A stretch of DNA of 64,000 bases. Source: Epiperipatus broadwayi. Lineage: Eukaryota; Onychophora; Udeonychophora; Euonychophora; Peripatidae. The stretch is taken from contig JAQFVV010012423.1 in the NCBI GenBank assembly GCA_028023455.1, positions 4,940,269-5,004,268 of the forward strand, given 5' to 3'. The notes beneath the pieces are model-generated. The model ran no database searches. It was not told the DNA's origin and saw only the letters and a program-made list of their open reading frames with translations. Made by a program: the position numbers and the translations under genes. Of this stretch, positions 1-11,482 are shown piece after piece. Position 1 is the first letter of the stretch; every line of letters starts with the position of its first letter.

Positions 1-470
1 TATGCTAACATCAGGTTATGACAGTGACTTCCAACTTTTAATTGCTGTGATAGAACCTAACAATATAAACTTTAGTAAGTTTAATTTACAGTAAATGTAG
101 AAGAAATGAGCTGAAACTTCATTAATGAAATAGTGATCACTATTACTAACAAACTTGAACAATATAAAAGTATAAGTTTTAAAAAGTTGCTGTAATTGTT
201 TTACTTTGTAATATATTAAAAAAAAACATCCTCCATTACCTTTTGAAGCTTTTTGTAGCAATTAGATTACTGTACAGCCATTTTCATGACTCAGGTTTGA
301 ACATGAAGTGGTGGGAAAATTTAGTTTCTAATCAGACTCAGAACTTTTTCCCAAGATAATTAGCTCATAACCAATCAATACCTATCAGTAAATGGATATC
401 TAGATTTTTTTAAACTAGATAATAAAATGCAACAAAAAGTTTTCAACATACCAGTAGTTTATTTAAAAGT
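1..470. other. AT-rich DNA, no gene seen
   Basis: I see no coding region or repeat that I recognise. The open frame on the minus strand at 16-261 is low-complexity and phenylalanine-rich, as expected by chance in DNA this rich in A+T. Confidence 0.5.
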
Positions 471-541
471 ATGAGGCTACAGCCTTAATGAATATTATTA
501 TACGCATGTGCTAGAGGCTACAGCCTTAATGAATATTATTT
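471..541. repeat. 26-bp direct repeat, related to a MITE end
   Basis: A 26-bp segment containing CTACAGCCTTAATGAATATT occurs twice, at 471-496 and 515-540, separated by 18 bp. The second copy and the bases after it (GCCTTAAT..ATTA..TACGTAATCA) resemble the right end of the foldback element near 19.9 kb (GCCTTAATATATATTACTTATGTAATGA). This may therefore be a broken terminus of that family; the relation is an inference from partial similarity. Confidence 0.45.
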
Positions 542-801
542 ACGTAATCAATGTGTGTTTAAATAAATTTATAATTAAAAGTATTTTGTAAATCTGTCGA
601 ATTTTGCTTTTTTTCTTTAGCTATGTAATTCTATAAGTAAAATTAATATATTTTTCCAAAAAATATTACTTATAGAATTAAAAGTATTACATTTTACATT
701 TATTAAAACAGGCAAAACTCACTATACATATTGCTACACACAGCAATGGATGCTAGAAGACTTGTGCATGAAATCCTCATCTAATGTCTACTTATCTAAT
801 A

Positions 802-843
802 TCCCCAGACTAGTTTTTGGATTGTGGCCTTCATCAGTGAGGA
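802..843 (-). ncRNA. Hammerhead ribozyme motif, decayed
   Basis: On the minus strand, CTGATGA (complement of 831-837) is followed by the family's stem II segment and stem III with the GTC cleavage triplet. Stem I is TCCTCA/TGGGGA. The conserved GAA has become AAA (catalytic G12 lost), so this copy should not cleave. It is the inverted partner of the motif at 882-923. Confidence 0.6.
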
Positions 844-881
844 GCCTTGAATCTGAGAGCACTGCACCTCAGATACAAGGC

Positions 882-923
882 TCTTCACTGATGAAGGCCA
901 CAAGCCAGAAACTAGTCTGTGGA
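882..923 (+). ncRNA. Hammerhead ribozyme motif in pLTR, weakened
   Basis: CTGATGA lies at 888-894, GAA at 908-910, and stem III is AC-TA-GT with cleavage predicted after C917. Stem I (TCTTCA with TGTGGA) has one T-T mismatch and a wobble. Stem II is GGC/GCC behind an A-A opposition at the first pair. The core is intact but both stems are weak, so activity is doubtful. Confidence 0.6.
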
Positions 924-1336
924 TATTTGATGAGTAGGCACTAGATGGGGATTTTATGCACAAGTCTTCTGGCATCCATTGATTACTCTAGCTTGCTGTG
1001 TGTGGCAATGCATATAGTGAGTTTTGCCTGTTTTAACAACAGTTATACACAAGCATAAGAAGTGGTGGTCATGTGATGTTTATTGGCTTAAAACCAATTC
1101 TGCCTAATAGGATAGTGGTGGGTATGGTTATTTAAAAACCAAAGACACCACAATGTATGGGTACTAAACTGTGTTCAGACCCATATGGCTATATAAGCTA
1201 ATGGGCTTGGATTGAAAACATTATGGTGTTTTCAGTTTAAGGTGCATAGTTTTGTAGTTAAATGGAGATGAAAGGTGTTTCCTGGAGGGTTGCATTAGAT
1301 CCTAAGATCTAGGTGCAGTGCTCTCAGATTCAAGGC

Positions 1337-1378
1337 TCCTCACTGATGAAGGACACAAGCCTGAAACTAGTCTGGGGA
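1337..1378 (+). ncRNA. Hammerhead ribozyme in pLTR, best-preserved Penelope copy
   Basis: Type I layout. Stem I is TCCTCA (1337-1342) with TGGGGA (1373-1378), six pairs including one G-U. The core CTGATGA is at 1343-1349. Stem II is AGG/CCT (1350-1352 with 1360-1362) around a 7-nt loop. GAA is at 1363-1365. Stem III has two pairs, A1366-U1371 and C1367-G1370, with a 2-nt loop, and C1372 is the expected cleavage-site base. All core positions are present. In the other copies the first stem II position is A-A; here it is A-U, which makes this the most plausible active copy. A very short stem III is typical of hammerheads in Penelope-like elements and retrozymes. Such minimal forms often act as tandem dimers. 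Confidence 0.72.
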
Positions 1379-1539
1379 TATTGGAGGAGTAGGCAGTAGA
1401 TGGGGATTTTATGCACAAGTCTTCTGGCATCCATTGATTACTCTAGCTTGCTGTGTGTGGCAATACGTATAGTGAGTTTTGCCTGTTTTAACAACAGTTA
1501 TACACAAGCATAAGAAGTGGTGGTCATGTGATGTTTATT

Positions 1540-4500
1540 TTACATTTATGTACTATATTATCTTTTTGTTTAAAAAAGGTAATGTTTTTGATTAAAGAAC
1601 AGTAAATTTATTTAGAATATCATTCACATTTAGGATTTTAATTTATTTGCATCTAGATTACTCTCTAGTTGGCATAGATAAACATTACAATTTTCTGCTT
1701 TAAAAAGTGGTTTCCCAGAACTATTTCATTTATTACTGAGAATCAAATTTTTGTAATTACAATAGTAGACATTATCTTTAAACAAAAAATAAAACAAACT
1801 TAATTTACATTTTTTCAATTAATTGTTTTATGAAACTATTCACTTTTTATTTTATGTGTTTAAATCAAATTAGAAACACCTCTCCTTACATCACACATAT
1901 ACTCAGGATAAAGATATATATATATGTTAAACATACTATTCTGATATTATTAAGATATCACTTTCAAAGCTTATTATATTAAAAAGAGGATTTTTTTCTA
2001 TTTGCTGTAGTTATAAAAATGCCTTTTATGAAATATTATTTTATAGTTTGGGTATTAAATTAAGATTACCGAGAATTTCCGTATGCACGTTGTTTTTACT
2101 TAATAAATATTGTTGATATGATCATATTCGCTTTTCAATAATGTTATTAACATTATCTCATGTATTTCAATTGTTCCATACTTAAATTTAGTTATAATGT
2201 GAACAATATAATTATTTGGTGATTATTATTAATGAGAATTAAAACCAATAATTATGAGATTACGAGAGATTACGAGAGTTTCTAAAGTGTTGATAGATAA
2301 GAAAGTTATTCCAAACATTGTATTCAAACTTTAAAATGTATGTAAATATATATTAATGTTTAAAGAGTAACTGTGATGTGTCAACAATATTTTTTATAAA
2401 TACAATAATTATTATTTTTATTATCATAACAAATGAATAATTGCGCACTTATTAATTGTAATTGGTTTAATTATTTATAGGATCACAAATAATAAAATTC
2501 TTAAATACTTCTAAATATAATGAGTTAAGGGGAATAGTCTTTAATCAAACACAAATTGAAATTAATTCTTAGAGAAATCAAAATAATACACTTTAGAAAA
2601 TTAATAGATCATTGTGGATAAACCAGAGTTGAATGTATTGAAGTCTAACAAATAATATAATTGTACATAGTTTGTATATAATAAATGTGATATGATGTTT
2701 GCTAAATTATTATTTTTTATGCATTATCTAGAAATAACTTCATTAGTATTTAAATCAGAAATCCCAATACTTCCTAACTTATGCTAGAAATAACCTGCTG
2801 AATATAATATAATGGTCATGAGAAGAAAATGAAAACAGGATCTGAGGAAGGAAACAAAAAAAATATAACTATTTATTAATGTCATAATTGTTCTGATAAA
2901 CAACAAAATTGCAATGATTATCTATGATACACCACACTTAGCCAAAACATAAAGTTACATTTTAGAAAAGATTGGAATTAAACTCACTTTTAATCAACTT
3001 TTATATTGTGAAAGAACTTGATGGTATCAACTAAACTAAATAGCTAATGAACAAATAATAATAGCAAATGAACAAATAAAAGTTAATCTTTTCTTGTAGC
3101 ATTTTATCTTTAGTCTCAGTTCAGACTTTGATATGTATAATGAAAACTAGTATTTTGAGTATATGTTTGATTTCAAAGCAAAGAAAGAGAAAAAATATTA
3201 CAATTATTTAATAGCAACAATGAATTGATTTTATTACGTATGTTTAATAGAAGTTGTTTAATTGAGTTTCAACTTTATTTAATATAATTTTAAATTTTAT
3301 ATTTTTAATATTATGTAAACAGACCATCTTTTTAATCAGAGGGGGAAATGCCATTGATAGCAGAGCCATCAATGATTCCCACAGTCAGGCTGAACTATGT
3401 AAGGCATAACACATTTACATTTCCAGACCATAGCCCACCTTGACTACTAGATTCAAACTCCTGCCATCCAAAGCATTTTATTTGTTTAGAGGTAAACCTT
3501 AGGCACCAGCTAATCATAATTCATAATTAGCATGCCTGGACAATTGTCCCACAATCCAGTGCTAGAAATATCCCATGACTAACTCACACTCTGTCTCAGG
3601 ATCCAGCATATTTACTAAACACATAAAATAACTCTACAGTAATTTACTAGTGATGCAGAGACATGAAAGAAAGAGAAAATAGACAAAATAACAATTAAGG
3701 CAAACATTAATATTTAATTATTTACACACATATATATTAATACAATATAAAATAACACAATAAATTTTACATACGAAAAATATAAATGACTTTAGGCTAT
3801 AGTTATAATAGTCCATTAGTTAAAATTCATTCATTTAAAATAAAGAGTCTAGACTGTGATCAGAATATATTTTAAAATATCTTTACCTAGGTTTTCATGA
3901 TTGTCAGTTTCCAACTGTTTAGCTTTTAGTCTCCATCGATGGTTCCAGGGTTTGTTTTCCATTCTTTGTGTTGACAATGGGAGAGTTGTGGCAGCATTTA
4001 CTTAAATCTAGGCATTGTTCTGGGCATTGGTTCAGGTGAGGTTCAGTTGTTTTTCTTTTTGTTGAGAGTTTTTGGGACCTGAAACCCAGCTGAATATTCT
4101 AAAATTGTTTAGAAATGCATGATACTAGATCCGTGGATTTTGCATGGATGTTGATCACAGCAGTAATTGATTGACTTACTACTGAGTTCTGAATATCTGG
4201 ATCTCTGGTTATTTGGATTCTGCATTCTGTCTGAACTGATGAATGATCTATCAAATTGCAGCCCCAACTGTATAGCAATAACATGAGCTGACTAATAAAT
4301 TGATGACTGGAATAACTTGATCACAAAATGCAGACCAGATTGTATATCACAAACCAAACTATATAACAATATTGAGAGCAACTTTATATACTTTTTTCTC
4401 TTGTATTGTTTTAATTTCTTATCATTATTTTAATTTTGATCTTAAGTTGAAATTTGCCTTTTAATTAATTTTACATTTCTATAATTAATTGATTTTTACA

Positions 4501-7058
4501 TTTGCCTTAATCATAATCTGTTCAGATTCATCTAAACATCTTAGTTTAGTTGTTTTTTTTTTAATTATTACAATCTAATCAGTAATCTTATAAATGAATT
4601 AATTACATTTTTCAAAGTTTTACAAACATTTTACTTTTAGAGACTAAATTTTAGTCCGATTTTACATTGGCTTATTTTATATATAAATAAAATGTTTTCT
4701 CTACAAAGAGAGAGAAAAAGTAAAGATCCCCCCCCCCTGGTAAGAAATTTTATTCTAAAAGAAAAATATAACACAGCACTTTTATTTTTGCAAAATTTCG
4801 TTTTAAATATTTTAAACCTAATAAAATTTTTTTTTTTTTTTTAAATTATGAGACATGTAACGTTATTTAGTAGTGATAGTACAGTATATAAACATACATT
4901 AGCTGATTTAATTACATCTGCATATGAATCCTGAAAGATAATATAAATTGCTTTAGCTGAGTTTTACATAATATAATAATCGAACATCTATTTTTGTGAA
5001 AGCATTGATAGGCTTAGATGTTTTTATTTTATTTTATTTCTTTTACAGTAATAATGAAATGAATAACAAAGAGATCATAAAACTTTTATTCCCACAAATA
5101 TGATTTTCAACCAGATCAGGGATTTTATTGAAAGTGAAATAGAGTCAAAAAATAATAACAGAATTTTTTTTAAAAAATTCACATTTTAACATAATTGAGG
5201 CTGTCTTGGGATTAGAATATAAATTTTTTGATAAATTTTGATTTGCAGCTCTGTTTGTTTTCATAGGGATGAATAGTAATGAGGAAAATGAAAAATAAAA
5301 TATTAGAGTCAATACTGAAAACCATGTTTGTTTTTGGAAATAACCATATATCTTTTTAAATAAGTTGATTTATATCTTACAAAACTGCCGATTGTCATTT
5401 GGTTGACAACTTCTTATTGACTACTTACATTTAATCTTGAAGAACTTAATATCATATGCCAACTATCAATCTTATTAATAAACTGATCTTATTGTTTTAT
5501 ATGCATAATATGCATCAACAAATTCATTTTTAATTAAAAATACCAATATAAATATATAGTAATCGATTAACGAAGTTATCATCAAGCACTAAGACTACTG
5601 TAATAAATAATGAAAGTATATTTAATGCTCTCTGTATTTCTAAATTCAAAGTATGGTATTCCTCCTCCTATAGCTACGATTTCTTTATCTGTAATTTTAG
5701 TTATCCACAATTAAAAAACAACAATAATAAATAAAAATAGGGGGGGGGGGTTAAAAATTAATTATTTTTTTAATATACATTTTAACAATTTTGTACATTG
5801 AGCAAATATAATATTTATATACGCTATATATATAATATACGTGTGATACACACGTTTTCAACATATATATATATTCATCCACACATATCTATATATTTAC
5901 GTGTGTCATGTTAAAAATGTATATTATAATATTGTTTGTTATCTATAAATTTTGATATCCATGGCAACTTGAAAAAAAAATGTTACTGATATATGGGTCT
6001 ATTATATATATTGAATATTATTATCTACTATTGTCATGATTATGACTAAGATAACTTAGATGAAAATGCGCTACGACCTATATTCATATTTTAAGCTTAT
6101 TGTATATGTTTTTGCATATAGTTATTTTTCATATTATATTTCCTCAAATATTTGTATCAAATTTTCAACATTACAATAAACAATCCAAACTCTGACTGTA
6201 GATGACTTGTTTTTATTTTAAAAAATAATTTCCACAATAAAATAATTTAACATTGATGTTTGTTTTTAATAGTAATGTTGGAATGTTTTAAAAATAATGT
6301 TTCAAGGCTGAATTGTAATATGTATATACCCGTGTATGTGATTTGTCTAAAGGGATAATGTTTGGAAATTTTACATACAATGACTCCAAGAACAGTTCAT
6401 CGTTGTTTGCGGCAGGTTGTCATTCCTTGCTACCTCTTTTCTTAATATAAAAATTAATTTACTAATATTTATACTGAGAATTATTACATCGTGTGCTTTC
6501 ACAATACAAGAAAATTCACAATATGTTATATACGTACACACGAATTCATATGTATTTCAAAATTCATTTTTAACGTTTCAATTATTGTTTGTATGTTTTT
6601 GGCAAGCTATTTTTTTTTTATTTTCAGAACAACCTTTTTGTGGAAACCTTTGGCATCTTAAACTGTTCTTTTTCAGTTTTATTTGCGTCAGTGAAAGATA
6701 CAAGACAAAAAAAGATTTTAATGTTATATTTAGAAAACTGGGTTTTTTAAAAAAATGTAGCTTAATTATTTGTTATTGCTGCTGTGTTTATTTATATAAC
6801 ATTTGTCTTAGGATAAATCTCTGTATAATTTTAATACATATAAGTGTATTTTGTAAAAACTTAATTATGCAAAATATATAACACTTATTCACATCTAATT
6901 TCATCTTGCACAATTGTTTTTTTTTTTTTGTTTGAGAATATTTGAAATTTGCATTTTATGTAAGTACATCATTTAGTAGAAATATGCTTTATAAAACTAT
7001 CATTAAATGAAAATGAGCTAAAAAAAATTTAAACTTTCTGAAAATTGTGTTTTACCAT
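1540..7058. other. Long AT-rich stretch, no gene recognised
   Basis: Apart from the GC-richer patch annotated separately, I see only AT-rich sequence with homopolymer runs: a C run near 4727, T runs near 4830 and 6910, and a G run near 5741. There are also short AT repeats. The 154-codon open frame at 6417-6881 (plus) starts at TTG, is rich in Phe, Ile and Cys, and resembles no family I know. I treat it as chance. Region 3900-4330 has higher complexity but no readable frame. Confidence 0.5.
3330..3615. other. GC-richer unclassified patch, possibly an old SINE
   Basis: Composition and word complexity change sharply here relative to both sides. On the minus strand there is a segment reading GGAGTTTGAATC that resembles a pol III B box, and a weak A-box-like TTAGCTGGTGCC upstream of it. 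No target duplication or tail is visible and no long frame is open. An old tRNA-like SINE or a non-coding host element are both possible; this is a guess from composition. Confidence 0.2.
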
Positions 7059-7110
7059 TAAACATCACATGATCACCATTTCTTACTGTATGGAGAGTTT
7101 TGCCTGTTTA
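7059..7110 (-). repeat. Penelope pLTR terminal fragment
   Basis: Contains AAACATCACATGATCACCAT, then TCTTACTGTATGGAGAGTTTTGCCTGTTT. These are the outer end of the pLTR and the segment around GTTTTGCCTG, joined by an internal deletion relative to the copies at 24.3 and 26.2 kb. No ribozyme portion remains. Confidence 0.55.
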
Positions 7111-8954
7111 AAATTGTGTTTTGTTACACATAAGTATATCTAAAAAAATTAAGTTACAAAACATGTGAAGTCATCTAATAACTGCAGATTGTCTGACCGA
7201 TTCCGATAAATAAAGAATATTTATATAATATGAATTCTTGAAAATGTTTCATTCTTATTTTTGGTCTTTAATATTAATTTAATAATAATTGAATTTTCAC
7301 TGAAAAAAAAAAAAACTCCTGAAGCCTTGATGTTTAATGATGTCTTTAGGTAAAAAATGAAAACAAATATTTTTCATAAATACATTTAATGTAAAGTAAA
7401 GCATTTGTTTCAAAAAAAATAATATCCAACATATATATTGTAATGGTCATAAATAGGAGTGTGATGAAAAATGAAACCACTACATCTATATTCCTCATTA
7501 AGACTGAATTGCTCAACCAATAAATAATTAAATAACATATGTTTATTAACTAACACATAAAATAATAAACTAACAATTAAAGAAATAACTAGTTTGATTG
7601 TCACATTGTCCTGTCAAAGTTGTAATAATTTATTAATGATTTCAATACCTAGCACACAATGGAAATTCACAATCAGTAAAAATATATTTAACAAATTACA
7701 CAAACTACAAAATCATTTTTTTATAATTATTAATTAAATATAAATCTATAATTTCAAAGGACTGAATATAGATTTATATATATCAAAATTAATATCGTAC
7801 AAGATGAACCATTGTGTCTTCCATGTGATATATAACTAAATTTTTACAATTCAATTTTCACTAATAATATCAGGCACACAATAGGTTCAAGCCTTGAAAT
7901 AAGCATGGTCAGTAATGACTGGCTTATATATAAGTATGCCATATAAACATAAGAGATTCACTTGCGATTTTAAAACTCTTACTGACAGGTGAATGCATGG
8001 AGATTTATATATCAATAAACATCACATGTCTGAAGGTTAATTTCCTTCTGTATGCTTACAATTGTTAATTATTAGAAAGAATTTGAACACAGACATCAAG
8101 TTCCCTATCATTATCTACTTCACTAAGTTCAGTATAAAATATACATGTATTTAATTATTAATTATATAACTTTATCTTGGGACACTATTTTTTGTAATTT
8201 AATTTTTATAATGGCAAGATTACTCAATATAGCTTGAATTCTATAATATAGTTTATCATATTTTAATGTATCATATAACATGAATGTTCAAGCAACCATT
8301 TAATTCAGATATATAAGCATAAAAATGAGTTCTTTAGAGAAAGTTAAAATTCTTAACCAAAAATGTTGTCATATTAGATGTGCTAATTTCAATAAAGTAA
8401 ATTTATTACCAACAGTAATCTTTGAATGTGTTATTATTATCCCATTCATCCATGTTCAGTATGAGAAATCAAGACAAGATAAGCAAGTATAGTAGACCAA
8501 TACAAATCACTAATGTTTAGATATAATCAGACAAATGAAAATAATAGACTTAATATTATTTCATAATAATATATCTATCTGCCTTTAAGCACATACATAA
8601 ATATTACATCCTTAAACATTATTGTATAAATAAGCATTAAGAAGTTTCTACTAATCATTGTATTCCAGGAATTTCACTGCAACATACTATAGATTGTATA
8701 TATAAATGAAATATTTTCCGGGTACATTCATATATAATTTATTAAAATATATATATATAAGCTGACAATTCAACCAGGTCACACTGGTCATCAACTGGGT
8801 AACAAATATTATAAAATAATTGTAGAGGCACTCTAAATACTGATGCATAACAATAATGAACTTTCTATTAATAAAAAATAGAAATAATTATTATGAGAAA
8901 TTATTTTAGAGATAATATTTCATTTATATTTGTAGCCTGTGAAAAACCTTCCAC

Positions 8955-8956
<2 letters not shown>
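7111..8956. other. AT-rich DNA, no gene seen
   Basis: No coding similarity, structural RNA or dispersed repeat recognised on either strand. The open frame at 7410-7604 (minus) is low complexity. Confidence 0.5.

Positions 8957-9044
<88 letters not shown>
8957..9044. repeat. (TA)n microsatellite
   Basis: About 44 uninterrupted TA units. The apparent minus-strand frame here (8955-9173) is only repeated Ile-Tyr from this array. Confidence 0.97.
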
Positions 9045-9047
<3 letters not shown>

Positions 9048-9137
9048 GGCATGAATGTCATTACTCCACATAAAGCAAGAATGCACATCTACATACCTAT
9101 AATAATAATAATAACAATTCAAATAAATCATAAAACA

Positions 9138-9225
9138 GGCAATACATATAGTGAGTTTTGCCTGTTTTAACAACAGTTATACATGAGCATAAGAGGTGGT
9201 GGGCATGTGATGTTTATTGGCTTAC
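9138..9225 (+). repeat. Penelope pLTR fragment
   Basis: Matches 1003-1088 of array A almost base for base, from GGCAATACATATAGTG through TTTTGCCTGTTTTAACAACA to CATGTGATGTTTATTGGCTT. It lies about 470 bp past the 3' end of the minus-strand Penelope coding remnant at 9.7-10.6 kb and could be the remains of that element's terminal repeat. Confidence 0.75.
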
Positions 9226-9694
9226 ATGTAATATAACTTCAAACTTGGAATAACGTAATGTCTACATGCCTGTTAATATTACCTTTATATGAATATTATA
9301 TACATGCACACTCCACATTTTTCATAAATAAACAACAAATAAATATATAAATTTAAATTGATTAAATTATACTATTACTTATAAGATTATAATAAGTTAC
9401 TAAAAATATTTAATATTCATTCATTTCACATGTATAAAATAATATTTGAATAATTATTCAAATTTTAAACATTCACATTGTGTAATGATAGCAAATAATT
9501 TATTTAATATTGCCTTAAGTTCATATATACAAATACAAATCTATAACTTCCGATTTTTTTCTTCACTATTGATAACAATGTAATATAAAATACGCTTAAC
9601 GTATATAGTGAAATTAAATTCAACGATTATATTAATATTTCTTAAGGCTAAGCGCTTTCAGAGCTTTCACTCATATTCATAGCCTTTTAACGTA
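9226..9694. other. AT-rich DNA between pLTR fragment and Penelope remnant
   Basis: No frame or motif recognised. It may be 3' non-coding sequence of the neighbouring Penelope remnant. Confidence 0.35.
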
Positions 9695-10629
9695 GTAATT
9701 TATGCAAATCTATGCAAGCTTATTTATATTGTCCATCTCTTTGAAATGGAAAAGCATGTGTCTCTCCTGTTTATTGCTTTCAAATCTCTTGATATATACC
9801 ATGCTTCTTTCACCTTCCTTTTATGTCATTTCTTTCAGTTGTAATTATACTAGCATTTGCAGGTTCGAATTCATGATTAGCCTCTATTTGGTGGTCCACA
9901 AATACTGATCTGCCTTCATTTGTTCTTAATACTCTTTTATATAAGTATTTATGCTGAGCCACTCTGGTGTTTATAGTGGCCCGAGTCTCACCATAGTATA
10001 CTGCACCGCAGTCTGCTTGAGGGCATGCCAACCTGTACACAACATGTGGTGTTGATTGTAGGTCAATTTTGTCCTTAGAATTGTTCAAAATCCTGTTGGT
10101 GTTTGGAGGGGTTCGAAAACCTACTGTAAATTCATTATGCAATTTTTTGACAAGTTTTCTAGCAATGTTAGGAATATATGGCAGACATATGCGTTGTTTT
10201 TTGTCCTTGCTAGGTTTGGTTATGTTTTCATAAAATGTTTTAATTCTTCTGTTGATGGCTATTAAATCATAACCAACCTTCATAAGATCATTAACATATT
10301 GGTTAATATTTATTCTTCTTTCTTCTTCATATTTGCACAAATGGTAATTCCTGAACAAAAAGGCAGAAAGCCCTGCCAATTTGTAGGCCCTCGGTATTTT
10401 CGATTTAGTATGGATGTATCCTCTAATATTTAATGGTTTTACTTTCATGTTGTAATCAATGCATCTGTGTGTTCTAGTTATTATTAGGTCCAAATAATTA
10501 ATTGTATTAAGCTCACTTTCTTCAGTGCAGTTAAATATTAAGTTGGTATGTGCCTGCAGTTCATCTTGAATGGCTTTTATTATAAGTTTAGGTGCTGCAA
10601 TGAAAATGTCATCTGTACAAATCTATAAC
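9695..10629 (-). pseudogene. Penelope-like element fragment: RT motif C, thumb, GIY-YIG endonuclease
   Basis: The remnant begins inside RT motif C. The minus strand reads YRFV, then a 2-nt insertion near 10615, then DDIFIA. It continues through the thumb (NYLDLII, then KLAGLSAFLFRN) into a 227-codon open frame (9810-10493). The nuclease part shows VYRLACPQADCGAVYYGETR followed by RVAQHKYLY, the GIY-YIG signature of Penelope-like elements. A 1-nt shift near 9808 separates the last part, which reads KEAWYISRDLKAINRR. The RT fingers and palm upstream of motif C are missing, so this is a 5'-truncated, two-frameshift relic. Penelope proteins prime reverse transcription at GIY-YIG nicks; this copy cannot. 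Confidence 0.88.
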
Positions 10630-10980
10630 ATTTTATATAAAATTGTTTGTATACATTTCTTTAAAACTTTAATAATTTATTTATTTGAGTGATAATAATA
10701 AATAAACTCACAAGAACATCCAAAAGTTATTAAGTTTAAGTTAAAGACAGTTTATTAAAGTTTATGCAGATTACAGTATCAAAACTTATGCACAATAGAA
10801 ATGTAACAGAAAGTTTAATTTCAATTTGAACAATCTTATAATTATTAGTAGAAATATTCTTAGATTATTCACTTTAGAGCTGTAATGTATTTTGGTTGTT
10901 GACTATGAATTATTTTTAATGCTTTTAAAAATATTTGAACTTCATTTAAAATGTTTGCTGCTAATCAGTTTTCATAGGCA
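10630..10980. other. AT-rich DNA, no gene seen
   Basis: Nothing recognisable between the Penelope remnant and the hAT element. The last eight bases (10973-10980) are the left target duplication of the hAT insertion. Confidence 0.45.
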
Positions 10981-11474
10981 CAGGGGTGGGCAAATAGTGG
11001 CCTGATGGACACTTGCAGCTCACTAAGAGTTTTTATGTGGCCTGCCAAGTCAATCAGAAAAATTCACCTTGAACTGAGATTTCCTTCCCATGTATGACCG
11101 AAGATTTGTCTCGTATTTTCCACTAGGATGGCCACATCAATACCCGTGCACAGTGTAGATACGATGTGCAGTGCTTTTCCAGTTGATCTGGTTAATTTCA
11201 ATTTTGTCTTTGCATTAGCAAATATATACATTTCCAACGTCAGGAAACCATGAACCCTCCAAAAAAATGTAAAATCGGCAATGAATGTTGTGTGTTTAAT
11301 GAAGAATGGGCAAACAACTATTTCTTCGGTAATACAGGGAATAAAGCAGTGTGCTTGTTGTGTCATGAAAAAAAGATGTGGCCCTCTGCTAACCTTCACT
11401 TCCACAAAGCGGCTCCTGATGCGACCCTCCATCAACCTCTCTGGCCCCTGAGCCAAAACAATTACCCACTCCTG
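10981..11474 (+). mobile_element. Non-autonomous hAT transposon (494 bp)
   Basis: Left end CAGGGGTGGGCAA (10981-10993) and right end TTACCCACTCCTG (11462-11474) are inverted repeats matching at 11 of 13 positions. They have the CAGGGGTGGGCAA form known from hAT elements. The flanks CATAGGCA (10973-10980) and CATTAGCA (11475-11482) form an 8-bp target duplication with two differences, the size hAT transposases make. Inside is the 5' start of a BED-type transposase frame joined directly to the 3' terminal region, so most of the transposase has been deleted. Mobility would need a transposase from elsewhere. GC content is clearly above the surroundings. Confidence 0.88.
11250..11386 (+). pseudogene. 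hAT transposase N-terminus, BED-type finger, truncated
   Basis: From the ATG at 11250 the frame reads MNPPKKCKIGNECC, VFNEEWANNYFF and VCLLCHEKK. This is the start of transposases related to the GTF2IRD2/EPM2AIP1 (ZBED-like) hAT group: a Phe-Asn-Glu-Glu-Trp block followed by the first Cys-x2-Cys of a BED finger. The expected downstream His pair and the whole catalytic region are absent. After about codon 45 the frame enters 3' terminal non-coding sequence and runs on by chance to 11480. A minus-strand frame over the same bases (11064-11483) is a shadow. Confidence 0.8.
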
Positions 11475-11482
11475 CATTAGCA

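Larger units (their letters stand above)
706..1539 (+). mobile_element. Penelope-type pLTR array A (tandem plus inverted)
   Basis: Three repeat pieces are joined here. An inverted partial unit (706-868) faces a direct partial unit (about 870-1034), giving a roughly 330-bp palindrome. A complete direct unit follows. The period is 455 bp: the GCCTGTTTTAACAACAG block recurs at 1026 and 1481, and the CTGATGA core at 888 and 1343. The array ends just after CATGTGATGTTTA. The same unit recurs near 20.1, 24.3 and 26.2 kb, and at 26 kb it adjoins a Penelope GIY-YIG fragment. That context, with hammerhead motifs and a tandem/inverted layout, matches what is known for pLTRs of Penelope-like elements. 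No RT frame lies inside this copy. Confidence 0.75.

Noticed and set aside
6417-6881. 154-codon open frame, plus strand
   Set aside because: It starts at TTG, is dominated by Phe, Ile, Leu and Cys from T-rich DNA, and has no recognisable motif.
8955-9173. 72-codon frame on the minus strand
   Set aside because: Translation of a (TA)n array into repeated Ile-Tyr, with chance flanking codons.
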